Part shown: in pieces, positions 1-7,193 of the stretch
Numbering within the stretch: position 1 is the first letter of the stretch
Layout of the letters: every line of letters starts with the position of its first letter
NCBI RefSeq assembly: GCF_000244975.1
Contig: NZ_CM001440.1
Span: 1,353,538-1,417,537 of the forward strand
DNA: 64,000 nucleotides
Source: Saccharomonospora cyanea NA-134
GTDB lineage: Bacteria; Actinomycetota; Actinomycetes; Mycobacteriales; Pseudonocardiaceae
Direction: 5' to 3'
Made by a program: the position numbers and the translations under genes
Notes under the pieces: generated by a model
What the model was told of the DNA's origin: nothing
What the model saw: the letters and a program-made list of their open reading frames with translations, nothing else
Database searches by the model: none

Positions 1-23
1 TTCTCCGGTGAGCGTCGCCGGAG

Positions 24-48
24 GTTTGTGCCAGCTCCCTTCGGGGCA
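24..48 (+). promoter_or_regulatory. possible sigma-B/F-type promoter
   Basis: GTTT (24-27), 16 nt, then GGGCA (44-48). This is one base off the GTTT-N16-GGGTA pattern seen at two other places in this window. It lies about 70 nt before the first gene. Weak on its own, and proposed mainly because the spacing is identical. Confidence 0.28.
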
Positions 49-50
49 CA

Positions 51-76
51 CGGTGACCACCGTCGAGCGGTCACCG
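51..76. repeat. 8-bp inverted repeat upstream of first gene
   Basis: CGGTGACC (51-58) and GGTCACCG (69-76) are perfect 8-bp arms around a 10-nt loop, followed by no T-run. It could be a terminator of the gene to the left of the window or an operator for the gene that starts at 121. Confidence 0.35.
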
Positions 77-120
77 GTGCGTGAGTGCCGCGTGTACACG
101 ACGAATGGGAGGAAGCCGTG

Positions 121-531
121 GTGTACGACGAACAGCGTGACGCCGTGGGCGAGCGCTCGGTGGCGCAGCTCGTCAACGACCTCTCCGCACAGGTGAGCAG
201 GCTCGTCCGCGACGAGATGAAACTCGCCCGGGCCGAGATGCAGACGAAGGGCAAGCGGTTCGGGATCGGCGCGGGAATGGCCGGAGCGGGCGGGTTGCTG
301 GCCTTCTTCGGGACGGCGGTGCTCGTCGCCGCTGCCGTGCTGGCGCTCGCGCTCGTGCTGCCCGCGTGGGCGGCGGCCCTGGTGGTCGGCGGCGCGTTGC
401 TGTTGTTGGCCGGGCTGCTCGCGCTCCTCGGCAGGAACCAGGTGCAGAAGGCGACACCACCCATGCCGAGGGAGTCCATCGAGAGCGTGCGCAAGGACAT
501 CGACACCGTGAAGGAGAGGATGCGGCAATGA
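121..531 (+). CDS. Holin-X/DUF1469-like membrane protein
   Basis: Predicted 136-aa inner-membrane protein of the actinobacterial Holin-X/phage-holin superfamily III type (DUF1469). The soluble N-terminus (about 60 residues) is amphipathic. Two hydrophobic segments rich in Ala/Val/Leu follow at about residues 45-70 and 75-100, and the C-terminus is charged. Starts GTG at 118 or 121 are both possible. 121 is chosen because GGAGG (108-112) then sits 8 nt away; an upstream ATG at 85 has no such site. It opens a three-gene overlapping operon with DUF3618 and DUF4235 proteins, a frequent actinobacterial combination. The family name is homology-based recognition; lytic holin activity is not implied, and the role is probably envelope-related. 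Confidence 0.72.
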   Translation: MYDEQRDAVGERSVAQLVNDLSAQVSRLVRDEMKLARAEMQTKGKRFGIGAGMAGAGGLLAFFGTAVLVAAAVLALALVLPAWAAALVVGGALLLLAGLLALLGRNQVQKATPPMPRESIESVRKDIDTVKERMRQ

Positions 532-818
532 GTTCGTCGACCTCGTCGACCTCCTCGTCGAGCTCGCCGGACGACGAGTTCCCGCAGACGGTGGAGCAGG
601 CGCGCACGGACATCGAACTCACGAGGCAGGAGCTGGGTGAGACCGCGAGGGAACTCATGAACCGGCTCAACGTGGGGGAACGCGCCAAGGAGCAGTTCCA
701 CGACCGCTCACAGGTCGTGCTGCGTGTCCTGCGGGCCAACCCCGTCTTCGTGGCGGCGGGCGGGGCGGCCGTCGCGGCCCTCTTCGGCGGCCTGCTCACG
801 TGGAGGCTGAAGCGGTGA
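528..818 (+). CDS. DUF3618 small membrane protein
   Basis: 96-aa protein starting at the ATG that overlaps the stop of the preceding gene (ATGA). The N-terminus is a Ser/Thr-rich stretch (about 13 residues). The DUF3618 core follows, with the pattern TVEQARTDIELTRQELGETARELMNRLNV, an amphipathic helix likely to contact the membrane or a partner. One C-terminal transmembrane helix (about residues 72-92) ends in Arg/Lys, so the bulk of the protein should be cytoplasmic. DUF3618 proteins have no assigned biochemical role. Their constant company with Holin-X-like and DUF4235 proteins suggests a joint envelope function. Translational coupling to both neighbours is visible. Confidence 0.8.
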   Translation: MSSSTSSTSSSSSPDDEFPQTVEQARTDIELTRQELGETARELMNRLNVGERAKEQFHDRSQVVLRVLRANPVFVAAGGAAVAALFGGLLTWRLKR

Positions 819-1078
819 AGGTGTTGTACCGCCCACTCAGCCTGCTGGTCAGCGTGGGCGGTGGCCTCCTGGCGAGCGCGGTGTTCAGGCAGTTGTGGCG
901 GCGGGTGACCGGGGATTCCAGGGCGCCCAAAGCCACCGACCGTAACTTCAAGGCGTGGCAGGTCGTGGCGGCCGCCGCTGCTCAGGGAGCCGTGGTGGGA
1001 GCAGTGAAGGCAGCGGTCGACCGGGCCGGTGCCGCGGGATACGAGAAGGCGACCGGTGCCTGGCCGGGGAACGAGTAA
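815..1078 (+). CDS. DUF4235 membrane protein
   Basis: 87-aa protein of the DUF4235 type. GTG at 815 overlaps the TGA of the DUF3618 gene and has GGAG about 9 nt upstream. The sequence begins KVLYRPLSLLVSVGGG, a hydrophobic segment with small residues. A basic linker (RRVTGD) follows, then the conserved region around FKAWQVVAAAAAQGAVVGAVKAAVDR and a polar tail. Two membrane-spanning helices are predicted. The function of the family is unknown. Third gene of the operon; the next gene begins 4 nt after its stop, so all four may be cotranscribed. Confidence 0.78.
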   Translation: MKVLYRPLSLLVSVGGGLLASAVFRQLWRRVTGDSRAPKATDRNFKAWQVVAAAAAQGAVVGAVKAAVDRAGAAGYEKATGAWPGNE

Positions 1079-1082
1079 ACGC

Positions 1083-1736
1083 ATGTTGCTGGTGCGGCCA
1101 CCAGGGGTGTACCGCCCCCAGGACGACACCGACCTGCTGTCCGAGGCGCTCACCGCGGTGACGCTGCCGCCTGGTGCGAGAGCGCTCGACGTGGGTACGG
1201 GAACGGGAGCGCTGGCCGTCGCGGCGGCGCGTGCGGGGGCGGCCGAGGTCACCGCGCTCGACGTGTCGCGGCGGGCGCTCGTGGCGGCGTGGCTCAACGC
1301 GCGCGTGCGGCGGCTTCCCGTACGGGTGTGCCGGGCCGACGTCTCGTCGGCACCGCCGCCGGGGCCGTTCGACCTCGTGCTCGCCAACCCGCCGTACGTG
1401 CCGTGGCCGGGTGGCGGGCGAACGTCACCCCGCTGGGACGCCGGCCGTGACGGGCGCGCGGTCATCGATCCGCTCTGCGCGGCGGTTCCCGGCCTGCTGT
1501 CCGAACGGGGCTGTCTGCTGCTCGTGCAGTCGTCGCTGTCCGGCGTGGAGGAGACGCTCACGGCACTCGGTGAGGGTGGGTTGAAGACGTCGGTCGTGGC
1601 CCGCCGTCCGGTGCCGTTCGGACCCGTGCTGCGGGGCCGGGCGCGCTACCTGGAACGGCGTGGGCTGATCGGCGAGGGGCAACGTGAGGAAGAGTTGGTG
1701 GTCATCCGTGCCGATCGAACCGAACGGACCGACTGA
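1083..1736 (+). CDS. HemK-like class I methyltransferase
   Basis: 217-aa SAM-dependent methyltransferase of the HemK2/MTQ2/PrmC-like group. The SAM motif I is ALDVGTGTGALAVAAAR (about residues 36-52). The Asp-containing motif II (TALDVS) and the diagnostic LANPPYVPWPG motif follow near residue 100. NPPY is typical of enzymes that methylate amide or exocyclic nitrogens, such as Gln in release factors. It lacks the N-terminal helical domain of true PrmC, so the substrate is not certain. The ATG at 1083 lies 4 nt after the DUF4235 stop. An in-frame ATG at 1029 would overlap that gene extensively and is rejected. The 3' end overlaps the CDGSH gene. Confidence 0.82.
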   Translation: MLLVRPPGVYRPQDDTDLLSEALTAVTLPPGARALDVGTGTGALAVAAARAGAAEVTALDVSRRALVAAWLNARVRRLPVRVCRADVSSAPPPGPFDLVLANPPYVPWPGGGRTSPRWDAGRDGRAVIDPLCAAVPGLLSERGCLLLVQSSLSGVEETLTALGEGGLKTSVVARRPVPFGPVLRGRARYLERRGLIGEGQREEELVVIRADRTERTD

Positions 1737-1944
1737 GTGGTCCCCCACGCGGTCGAGGAGGTCCCAGCCCCGCCGCGTCACCGTGGTGCCCGGAGGGCCC
1801 GTGCTGATCGAGGGGCCCGTCGAGTTGCAGCTCGACGACGGCACGACCGTGGTCTCGGACCGGTTCCAGGTCGCCGTGTGCGCCTGCCGCCGCAGCAGGA
1901 ACTACCCGTTCTGCGACGCCAGCCACCGCCGCAAGCGGCGCTGA
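1708..1944 (+). CDS. CDGSH-type iron-sulfur protein
   Basis: 78-aa small protein with a single CDGSH-type Fe-S motif near its C-terminus: CACRRSRNYPFCDASHR. The CxC, Cys and His spacing is as expected for the 3Cys-1His [2Fe-2S] site. These proteins bind a labile cluster and act in redox or Fe-S handling. GTG at 1708 is chosen; GTG at 1684 (86 aa) is equally open and has GAGGGG just upstream, so the start is uncertain. The gene overlaps the methyltransferase and faces a convergent diiron-type protein. A CDGSH protein beside a haem-oxygenase-like redox protein is a recurrent actinobacterial pairing, which argues for a shared job. Confidence 0.85.
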   Translation: MPIEPNGPTEWSPTRSRRSQPRRVTVVPGGPVLIEGPVELQLDDGTTVVSDRFQVAVCACRRSRNYPFCDASHRRKRR

Positions 1945-1983
1945 ATTCCGCTTGCGGCGGTGTTCGGTCCGTTGTTCGATCGT

Positions 1984-3033
1984 TCAGCCGTCGTGCGGTG
2001 GAAGCCGCAACGCGCTGCGACCTTCCTGCCAGTGCGACAGCGTGTGGTCGGTGAGGTGGGACTCGAGCAACTCCGTCGCCTGGATACCGAACACGACGTC
2101 GGCGGCCAGCTCCGGCTCGCGCGCCAGCAGGTCGCCGATCACCTCGCGCCGCATCACCTGCTCGTGCACCGCGTCGGCCTCGACGTGCTCACTGAAGAAG
2201 AACCGGCACGCCTCCGGGGCGCCGAGCCGGTCGAGGGCCTGCACCATGCGGCGGGCACTCGGGGCCGTGCTGATCTCGGCCGCGGCGAAGTGCCCCACGA
2301 GCGCGCCACGCAGCGAACGGTGGAGGCCGAACATCGACATCAGGTTCACCGTGGCGAACGCCTGCGGCGGAACGTGTTCGGCGTAGCCGAGGTAGTCGGA
2401 ACGCAGTCCCGCGGCCTCCAGCAGGTCGGCGTAGAGCCGTGAGTGCATGCGGTCGTATCGACCGCCGCCGAACTCGTCGAACTCCACGGCGACCAGGGCT
2501 GCCTTGGCCTGCCCGCGCAGCCGTGGGATGACCCACGCGTGCGGGTCGGCCTCCTTGAGGTGGTAGATCGAGCGCATCGCGAGGTACTCGCGCATCTGCG
2601 GCCAGGTGCCCTCGTCCTGCAACCAGTGGCTCAGCCCCGTCCCGTGGACGGGTTCGGTGAGCAGTTCGTCGAGGGCGGCGGCGACGTCGCGGTCACGACC
2701 CCCGCCGGGCACGTCCGCACGCAGGGCCGCGAGAAACCGTTGCTCCAGCGCCGTGCGCAGGCGCAGCAGGTCGGGGTCCCACTCCCAGTCGGGGGAGACG
2801 TCGGCGAAGCCTCGGTAGTGCAGTTCGTAGCACGTCTGCAACGCGAGGTGCAGATCGTCACCGTAGGGGTCGGGGCTGCCGATGTCCGTCGGCAGGTGGT
2901 GTGGGCCGCCGGGTCTGCCGCGCAGAGCCGTCACCACGGCCTCCGACAGCGGTCCCCGGGGCAGCGGTAACGGCGCCACGGGGGCCGGTTCGGGTACGGA
3001 TGCCTCGGGTCGCGCACTCACACTCGTACTCAC
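1984..3033 (-). CDS. haem-oxygenase-like iron-containing redox protein (HDO type)
   Basis: 349-aa protein of the iron-containing redox enzyme/haem-oxygenase-like diiron oxidase (HDO) superfamily. After a Pro/Ala-rich N-terminus (about 35 residues) the helical core follows. Candidate metal ligands are E/H in LKEADPHAW, E/D in VEFDEFGGG and E/H in FFFSEHVEADAVHEQ. HDO enzymes use two irons to oxidise amino-acid-like or lipid substrates; the substrate here is unknown. It converges on the CDGSH gene, with 39 nt between the stops, so a functional link is plausible but not operonic. The start at 3033 is the only one that retains the full tail; a shorter start is possible. Confidence 0.78.
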   Translation of the reverse strand: MSTSVSARPEASVPEPAPVAPLPLPRGPLSEAVVTALRGRPGGPHHLPTDIGSPDPYGDDLHLALQTCYELHYRGFADVSPDWEWDPDLLRLRTALEQRFLAALRADVPGGGRDRDVAAALDELLTEPVHGTGLSHWLQDEGTWPQMREYLAMRSIYHLKEADPHAWVIPRLRGQAKAALVAVEFDEFGGGRYDRMHSRLYADLLEAAGLRSDYLGYAEHVPPQAFATVNLMSMFGLHRSLRGALVGHFAAAEISTAPSARRMVQALDRLGAPEACRFFFSEHVEADAVHEQVMRREVIGDLLAREPELAADVVFGIQATELLESHLTDHTLSHWQEGRSALRLPPHDG

Positions 3034-3131
3034 ACGAGCGGGCTACCCGAGCGGACTGCGGGATACACCGGACCGGAACCGCGCCGCACGGGCCCTTGGT
3101 GGTCGTGACGCGGCAGCCGTCCTGACCGGCG

Positions 3132-3761
3132 TCACCAGCAGCCCGGCCACCACCAGGGCGAACACCCCTCGTCCTCTTCGTCCTCCTCGTCCTCGCCGGG
3201 CGGGGTGGTGGTCGGCGGGGTGCTCGTCGACGGCCGGGAACTCGTCGGACCGGGAGTGCCGGTGTCGGACGGGCCGGGCGAGGTGGTGTCGTCGGTGTCC
3301 TCGTCGTTCTCGTCGCCCCGGTCGTTCTCGTCCTCGTCGCGGTCGTCGTCGGGAGTGTCGTCCTCGTCGGAGTCTCCGGGGTCGTCGGCCGGGTCGTCGA
3401 GGGAGCCGCCGTCCTCGCCGGTGGTGCCGTCCTGCGGAGCGGACGTGTCTCCGTCCTGGGACAGGTCCGTGACGTCGGTGACGACGACGCGGTCGTCGTC
3501 CGTCGTGGGGGCCACGTCGCCCGTGGTGGGGTAGAGCTCGGTGTTGTCGGGGTCGATGACCACGATGCGGTCACCGCGGTCGTCCGCGCGCCGGACGCCG
3601 TCGTCCGGTACGAGGTTCACCGCGACGGCCGCGACGACACAGCCCACGACCACGGCCCCCATCACCGCGAGCATGCGCATCCGCGACCGCGGCCCCGGCG
3701 GAGTTCGATCGTTCCAGTCGTCGTCGTCGGAGAGCCGGGCCACCGACACATCGTTGTCCAC
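3132..3761 (-). CDS. acidic single-pass membrane protein, unknown function
   Basis: 209-aa protein, not recognised. A short acidic cytoplasmic N-terminus (about 28 residues) leads into one transmembrane helix (about residues 29-50). A long extracytoplasmic region follows, dominated by Asp/Glu/Thr/Ser/Pro. The last third alternates acidic runs with TSRPSTSTPPTTTPP-like linkers. It ends in an acidic run and the odd aromatic tail CSPWWWPGCW, with two cysteines that could form a disulfide. GTG at 3761 is used. The strong DNA bias towards GTC/GAC makes its codon usage look low-complexity. It stands alone, with its own promoter region of about 260 nt. It may be a wall-associated or metal-binding protein, but no function can be assigned. 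Confidence 0.6.
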   Translation of the reverse strand: MDNDVSVARLSDDDDWNDRTPPGPRSRMRMLAVMGAVVVGCVVAAVAVNLVPDDGVRRADDRGDRIVVIDPDNTELYPTTGDVAPTTDDDRVVVTDVTDLSQDGDTSAPQDGTTGEDGGSLDDPADDPGDSDEDDTPDDDRDEDENDRGDENDEDTDDTTSPGPSDTGTPGPTSSRPSTSTPPTTTPPGEDEEDEEDEGCSPWWWPGCW

Positions 3762-3966
3762 GTCTGAGCCCTTCAGGACCGGGAACAGCCGAGCTGAGCT
3801 GTCTCACAGTAGATCATCACGAGCTGTTGCCACCGATAGGGATTGTGACGGAATGTGCGCGCGATGTGGCACAATGGCCCGTTTCGTCGGCCGTCGATCA
3901 CGGAGTGCGACAACAGTGGTCACGGACCGCGTCGACTGGTGAGGTGCGGCGCAGTCAGTCCACAGT

Positions 3967-3993
3967 GTCCTCTGGGTCCTCTGGGTCCTCTGG
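3967..3993. repeat. three tandem 9-bp repeats
   Basis: GTCCTCTGG is repeated three times head to tail (3967-3975, 3976-3984, 3985-3993) in the non-coding interval downstream of the hydrolase gene. It continues into a degenerate G/C-rich run with further CCTGGGG. The region 3762-4027 otherwise holds only presumed promoter sequence for the acidic membrane protein. Confidence 0.7.
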
Positions 3994-4027
3994 GGCCCCG
4001 GCGTCCCCTGGGGGTTCTGGTGTCCTG

Positions 4028-4846
4028 TCAGTGTTCCCGATGTGTGTTCAGGAACTTGACGAGGTGGTCGTCGAACTCGACCTCTCGTTCCAGGTTCGGC
4101 AGATGTCCGACACCGTCCAGCACGACGAGCTGCGAGTCCGGGACTCGCTCGTGGATCAGCTCGGCCTCCGCGACGGGCGTGTAGGTGTCCTCGGTGCCGA
4201 CGACGACGAGTGTGGGCACGGTGATGTGGCCGAGGAGAGCCACGTAGTCCTGTCGGTCGGCGCGGCCCCGCAGCGCGGCCGCGGCTCCCTCGGGCGGCGT
4301 CGCACGCATCATCCGCAGCACGTGTTTCGCCGTGGCAGGCAACGTTCGGATGCTCTCGGCGCTCAGCATCCGCGGCAACAGTTCGGCCGGGAGCGTGGCC
4401 ATTCCCTCCCGTGTCAGTCGCTCGGCCGTGGTCAGCCGTGTCTTCCGTTGTTCGGCGGTGTCGGCGCGGGCGGAGGTCGCGGCGAGCAGCAGGGCTTCGA
4501 TCCGGTCGCCGAGGTGCCGGTAGCACTCCATCGCGAGTTGCCCGCCCATCGACAGTCCACCGAGGACGAACGTGGTGATCCCGACGTGGTCGAGCAGGGC
4601 GGTGAGGTCCTCCGCGTAGCGCTCGAACGGCGTCACCGTCGCCGAGCCCGGAGTGTCGGGAATTCGGCTCGTGCCGTACCCGCGGAGATCGGGCACGACC
4701 ACCCGGAATCCCTCCTCGGCGAGGCGATGGACCTGTGGGCGCCACAGGGTGCGGTCGAACGGGTGGCCGTGCAACAGGACGACGGGGGCGCCGTGGCCGA
4801 CGTCGTCGTAGCCGAGGGTCATGTCAGGCAGGGGAAGTGAGGGCAT
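4028..4846 (-). CDS. alpha/beta hydrolase
   Basis: 272-aa alpha/beta-hydrolase fold enzyme. The oxyanion region HGHPFDRTLW follows the first strands, and the nucleophile elbow is GLSMGGQ (Ser about residue 98). The acid is probably in VVVGTEDTYTP, and the His is in LDGVGHLPNLE near the C-terminus. The family includes esterases, lactonases and perhydrolases; the sequence resembles 3-oxoadipate enol-lactonase-like hydrolases but specificity cannot be read. ATG at 4846. It is transcribed away from a MocR-type regulator across a 68-nt interval containing three GTTCAAT/ATTGAAC elements, so it is a likely target of that regulator. Confidence 0.85.
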   Translation of the reverse strand: MPSLPLPDMTLGYDDVGHGAPVVLLHGHPFDRTLWRPQVHRLAEEGFRVVVPDLRGYGTSRIPDTPGSATVTPFERYAEDLTALLDHVGITTFVLGGLSMGGQLAMECYRHLGDRIEALLLAATSARADTAEQRKTRLTTAERLTREGMATLPAELLPRMLSAESIRTLPATAKHVLRMMRATPPEGAAAALRGRADRQDYVALLGHITVPTLVVVGTEDTYTPVAEAELIHERVPDSQLVVLDGVGHLPNLEREVEFDDHLVKFLNTHREH

Positions 4847-4862
4847 GATTCGACGCTATCGA

Positions 4863-4895
4863 GTTCAATCGATCGGTTCAATGACAACATTGAAC
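4863..4895. promoter_or_regulatory. MocR-type operator, three GTTCAAT elements
   Basis: GTTCAAT at 4863-4869, GTTCAAT at 4876-4882 (direct repeat, 13-bp step) and the inverted copy ATTGAAC at 4889-4895, all between the divergent hydrolase and MocR genes. MocR/GabR proteins bind direct repeats, often with one inverted copy, so this is a good candidate operator controlling both directions. Confidence 0.58.
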
Positions 4896-4908
4896 TCGGT
4901 GCAATAAT
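4881..4908 (+). promoter_or_regulatory. leaderless promoter of the MocR gene
   Basis: ATGACA (4881-4886) and AATAAT (4903-4908) are each one base off the -35/-10 consensus and lie 16 nt apart. The predicted start point falls at or next to the ATG at 4915, so the transcript would be leaderless. The promoter sits inside the GTTCAAT cluster, consistent with autoregulation. Confidence 0.48.
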
Positions 4909-4914
4909 GCGCGT

Positions 4915-6246
4915 ATGCGTGACTACCGTTCCCTCGCCGACGCCGTGGCCGCGGACATCGCAGCCGGACGCCTCCGGCCGGGCGAACGGCTGCCCACCCA
5001 ACGCCGGTTCGCGCGCACCCACGGCATCGCGGTCTCCACGGCGGCCCGGGTCTACCAGGAACTCACCCGCCGCGGACTCGTCGTGGGCGAGGTCGGGCGG
5101 GGAACGTACGTGCGGGCGGCCCGCGTCCGGCCCGAGCCCGCGCTGGCCGAACCTGGCTCCGCCACCGTGGACCTGGAACTCAACATCTCCCTGCCGCCCG
5201 GGTTGCCCGACTCGCTCGATACGCTCCGGCCGGGGTTCGAACGCCTCTTGCGCGCCGACGTGCTCGCCGAGGCCCTGCGCCCGAAGGCGACATCGGGAAC
5301 GGCCGCCGCCCGCGTCGCCGCGGCGACCGTGCTCGCGAGGTCGGGCTGGGCGCCCGACCCGGCGACGGTGGCGTTCGCGGGCAACGGGAGGCAGGCCATC
5401 GCGGCAGCGGTGTCCGCGCTCGTGGACGTCGGCGGCAGGCTCGGCGTCGAGGCGTTGACCTATCCCGTCGTGAAGGGCATCGCCGCGCGCCTCGGCGTGA
5501 CGCTCGTGCCGCTGCCCGTGGACGAGCAGGGGCTCGTGCCCGAGGCCGTTCGCGAGACCCGGCCCGACGCCGTGTACGTGCAGCCGACCCTGCACAACCC
5601 GCTCGGCGTCACGATGCCGGAGTCCCGCCGGCAGGAGCTGGCCGAAGTGCTGCGGGAACTCGGCATCGGCGCGGTCGAGGACACCATCTACGCGTTCCTG
5701 CGCGACGAGGTGCCACTGGCCGCGTACGCGCCCGAGCGCACGGTCCTGGTGGACAGTCTGTCGAAGCGGTTCTCGCCCGGCCTCACCCTCGGCTTCCTGG
5801 TGGTGCCCCCCGAGCTGACGGGACGGGTGGCGGCGGCGTTGCGGTCCGGGGGATGGGCGGCTGCGGGGTTCACGCTGGTCGCGGCGACCCACTGGATCGA
5901 GGACGGCACCGTGGCCTCAGTGCAGGAGCGTAAGCGTGCCGACGCGGTGCGACGGGCAGGCATCGTCCGACGTGGACTCGACGGGTTCGAGGTGCGCGGC
6001 GACCCGGGTGCCTACCACTGCTGGTGGGAACTGCCGCAACCGTGGCGGGCCGACACGTTCGTCGCGGCGGCGGCCCGGCGGGGCATCGCGGTGAGCCCCT
6101 CGGGGGCCTTCGCGGTCGGAGCTGCCCACGCTCCCACCGCGGTGCGGCTGGCGCTCGCGGGCCCCGATCCGTCCACACTGGAAACCGCGATCAGCGTGCT
6201 GGCGAGCCTCGCGCGGGCCACGCCGGAGGACGCGCGCCTGGAATGA
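4915..6246 (+). CDS. MocR/GabR-family regulator with aminotransferase domain
   Basis: 443-aa PLP-dependent regulator. Residues about 1-70 form a GntR winged helix (ADIAAGRLRPGERLPTQRRFARTHGIAVSTAARVYQEL). The rest is a fold-type I aminotransferase domain: PTLHNPLGVTM, then the Schiff-base Lys in VDSLSKRFSPGLTLGF. MocR proteins bind PLP and an amine effector and usually both repress themselves and activate a divergent gene. The divergent gene here is the hydrolase at 4028. No ribosome site is visible before the ATG, in keeping with a leaderless message. The effector is unknown; it does not regulate PLP salvage in any obvious way because no pdxS/T genes are adjacent. Confidence 0.9.
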   Translation: MRDYRSLADAVAADIAAGRLRPGERLPTQRRFARTHGIAVSTAARVYQELTRRGLVVGEVGRGTYVRAARVRPEPALAEPGSATVDLELNISLPPGLPDSLDTLRPGFERLLRADVLAEALRPKATSGTAAARVAAATVLARSGWAPDPATVAFAGNGRQAIAAAVSALVDVGGRLGVEALTYPVVKGIAARLGVTLVPLPVDEQGLVPEAVRETRPDAVYVQPTLHNPLGVTMPESRRQELAEVLRELGIGAVEDTIYAFLRDEVPLAAYAPERTVLVDSLSKRFSPGLTLGFLVVPPELTGRVAAALRSGGWAAAGFTLVAATHWIEDGTVASVQERKRADAVRRAGIVRRGLDGFEVRGDPGAYHCWWELPQPWRADTFVAAAARRGIAVSPSGAFAVGAAHAPTAVRLALAGPDPSTLETAISVLASLARATPEDARLE

Positions 6247-6255
6247 CCCGGAGCC

Positions 6256-6280
6256 GTTTCACGACGCTGACCCACGGGTA
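6256..6280 (+). promoter_or_regulatory. sigma-B/F-like promoter of DUF2795 gene
   Basis: GTTT (6256-6259), exactly 16 nt, then GGGTA (6276-6280), the actinobacterial SigB/SigF signature. It is 24 nt before the ATG at 6304. An identical arrangement occurs at 6679-6703. Confidence 0.5.
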
Positions 6281-6303
6281 GCCGCGCCGTGGAGGTGAGC
6301 GTG

Positions 6304-6618
6304 ATGGCAACCACCGTGGAACGCCTGCATGCGGCGTTGTCCGAGGCGGACTTTCCCGCCGAGCGCGCGGAGTTGGTGCGGTGCGCCGAACGCGCCGATG
6401 CGGACTCCGACACCCTGCGCGAGCTGAACGGGATTCCGGCCGAGACCTACGCCAGCCTCGGCGAGGTCGAGCGAGCCGTCTCGTTCGCGTCACCGGAGGA
6501 CGACCGGGAGCGGGCCGAGCGTCGTCGTACGCACGGCAAGCCCGGACTGTCCGAGCAGGCCAAGGACGTCGGTGAGCACCCGATCGCCGAGGAGCTCGGC
6601 GAGAACCGGGGGAGTTAG
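6304..6618 (+). CDS. DUF2795 domain protein
   Basis: 104-aa protein. Residues about 5-58 match the DUF2795 pattern (LHAALSEADFPAERAELV, then TLRELNGIPAETYASLGEVERAV), a small helical domain common in actinobacteria and often found in stress-induced genes. The C-terminal 40 residues are charged and probably disordered. ATG at 6304 is 8 nt after GGAGG (6291-6295); GTG at 6301 is an alternative. A sigma-B/F-like promoter precedes it and a 12-bp hairpin follows, so it looks monocistronic. The molecular function is unknown. Confidence 0.75.
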   Translation: MATTVERLHAALSEADFPAERAELVRCAERADADSDTLRELNGIPAETYASLGEVERAVSFASPEDDRERAERRRTHGKPGLSEQAKDVGEHPIAEELGENRGS

Positions 6619-6622
6619 AACT

Positions 6623-6667
6623 CCTGACACGTCGGCGTCCGACCAGTAGAGCAGTCGACGTGTCGGG
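6623..6667 (+). terminator. hairpin after DUF2795 gene
   Basis: CCTGACACGTCG (6623-6634) pairs with CGACGTGTCGGG (6656-6667): a 12-bp stem with one G-U pair and a 21-nt loop, starting 5 nt after the DUF2795 stop. No T-run follows, typical of high-GC terminators. Confidence 0.5.
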
Positions 6668-6678
6668 ACTCTTGGACC

Positions 6679-6703
6679 GTTTGTCCGGGTTGGTCGGCGG
6701 GTA
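6679..6703 (+). promoter_or_regulatory. sigma-B/F-like promoter
   Basis: GTTT (6679-6682), 16 nt, GGGTA (6699-6703), 42 nt before the ATG at 6745. It has the same sequence and spacing as the promoter before the DUF2795 gene. Confidence 0.5.
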
Positions 6704-6744
6704 GCTGTACAGCGCGACCGTCTCGACGAGAGAGTAAGGCGATC

Positions 6745-7137
6745 ATGGAGCTTCCCGGTAGTGGTGACGTGGAGAACTCACCAGCACGGCTCGCCGCCCG
6801 CGCGGAGGACGCGGTCAGGGCGCTGTCGCTGCGGACTTCGGGCCCGGTGGACGGCGACATCCTCGCGAGCCCCGGCGAACTGCACGAGGTGCTCGGATCG
6901 TTGAAGCTGCTCGTCGACAACCTGGCGAGGTGCCTGCCCGAGATGGCCACGTGGCTCGAACAGTGCCTGTGGTGCGGCCGGGTCGGGGGACGGGATCCGA
7001 GGGCCTACGGCGAGGTGGCCGAGTCGATCTTCGAGGTCGCCTCCGCGCTGTCGAGGGCTCACCGGATGAGCGCGGCGTTGAGCCGGGACATCCAGGCAGC
7101 CCAGGCTGCCAGCAGCGACCTCGTGGTCAGTGAATGA
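6745..7137 (+). CDS. hypothetical helical protein, possibly stress-regulated
   Basis: 130-aa protein, not recognised. It is predicted all-helical: ARLAARAEDAVRALSLRT, then PGELHEVLGSLKLLVDNLARCLPEMATWLEQCL, then ESIFEVASALSRAHRMSAALSRDIQAAQAA. The heptad-like spacing would suit a four-helix bundle. There are two cysteines in LEQCLWCGRV. No signal peptide or transmembrane segment is seen. Its ATG is preceded by a sigma-B/F-like promoter, and TAAGG/GAGAG elements precede the start. The neighbouring DUF2795, Rho-N-like and site-2 protease genes suggest a general stress set. Nothing more specific can be said. Confidence 0.6.
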   Translation: MELPGSGDVENSPARLAARAEDAVRALSLRTSGPVDGDILASPGELHEVLGSLKLLVDNLARCLPEMATWLEQCLWCGRVGGRDPRAYGEVAESIFEVASALSRAHRMSAALSRDIQAAQAASSDLVVSE

Positions 7138-7193
7138 GGGCCGGCGGGTGACCGGCTGCGCGGTCGGCCACGTTGCCGTCCGCGTGACCCGGG

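Noticed and set aside
3967-3993. 9-bp tandem repeats considered as a CRISPR or iteron array
   Set aside because: Only three contiguous copies without spacers, no cas or rep gene; a simple minisatellite.
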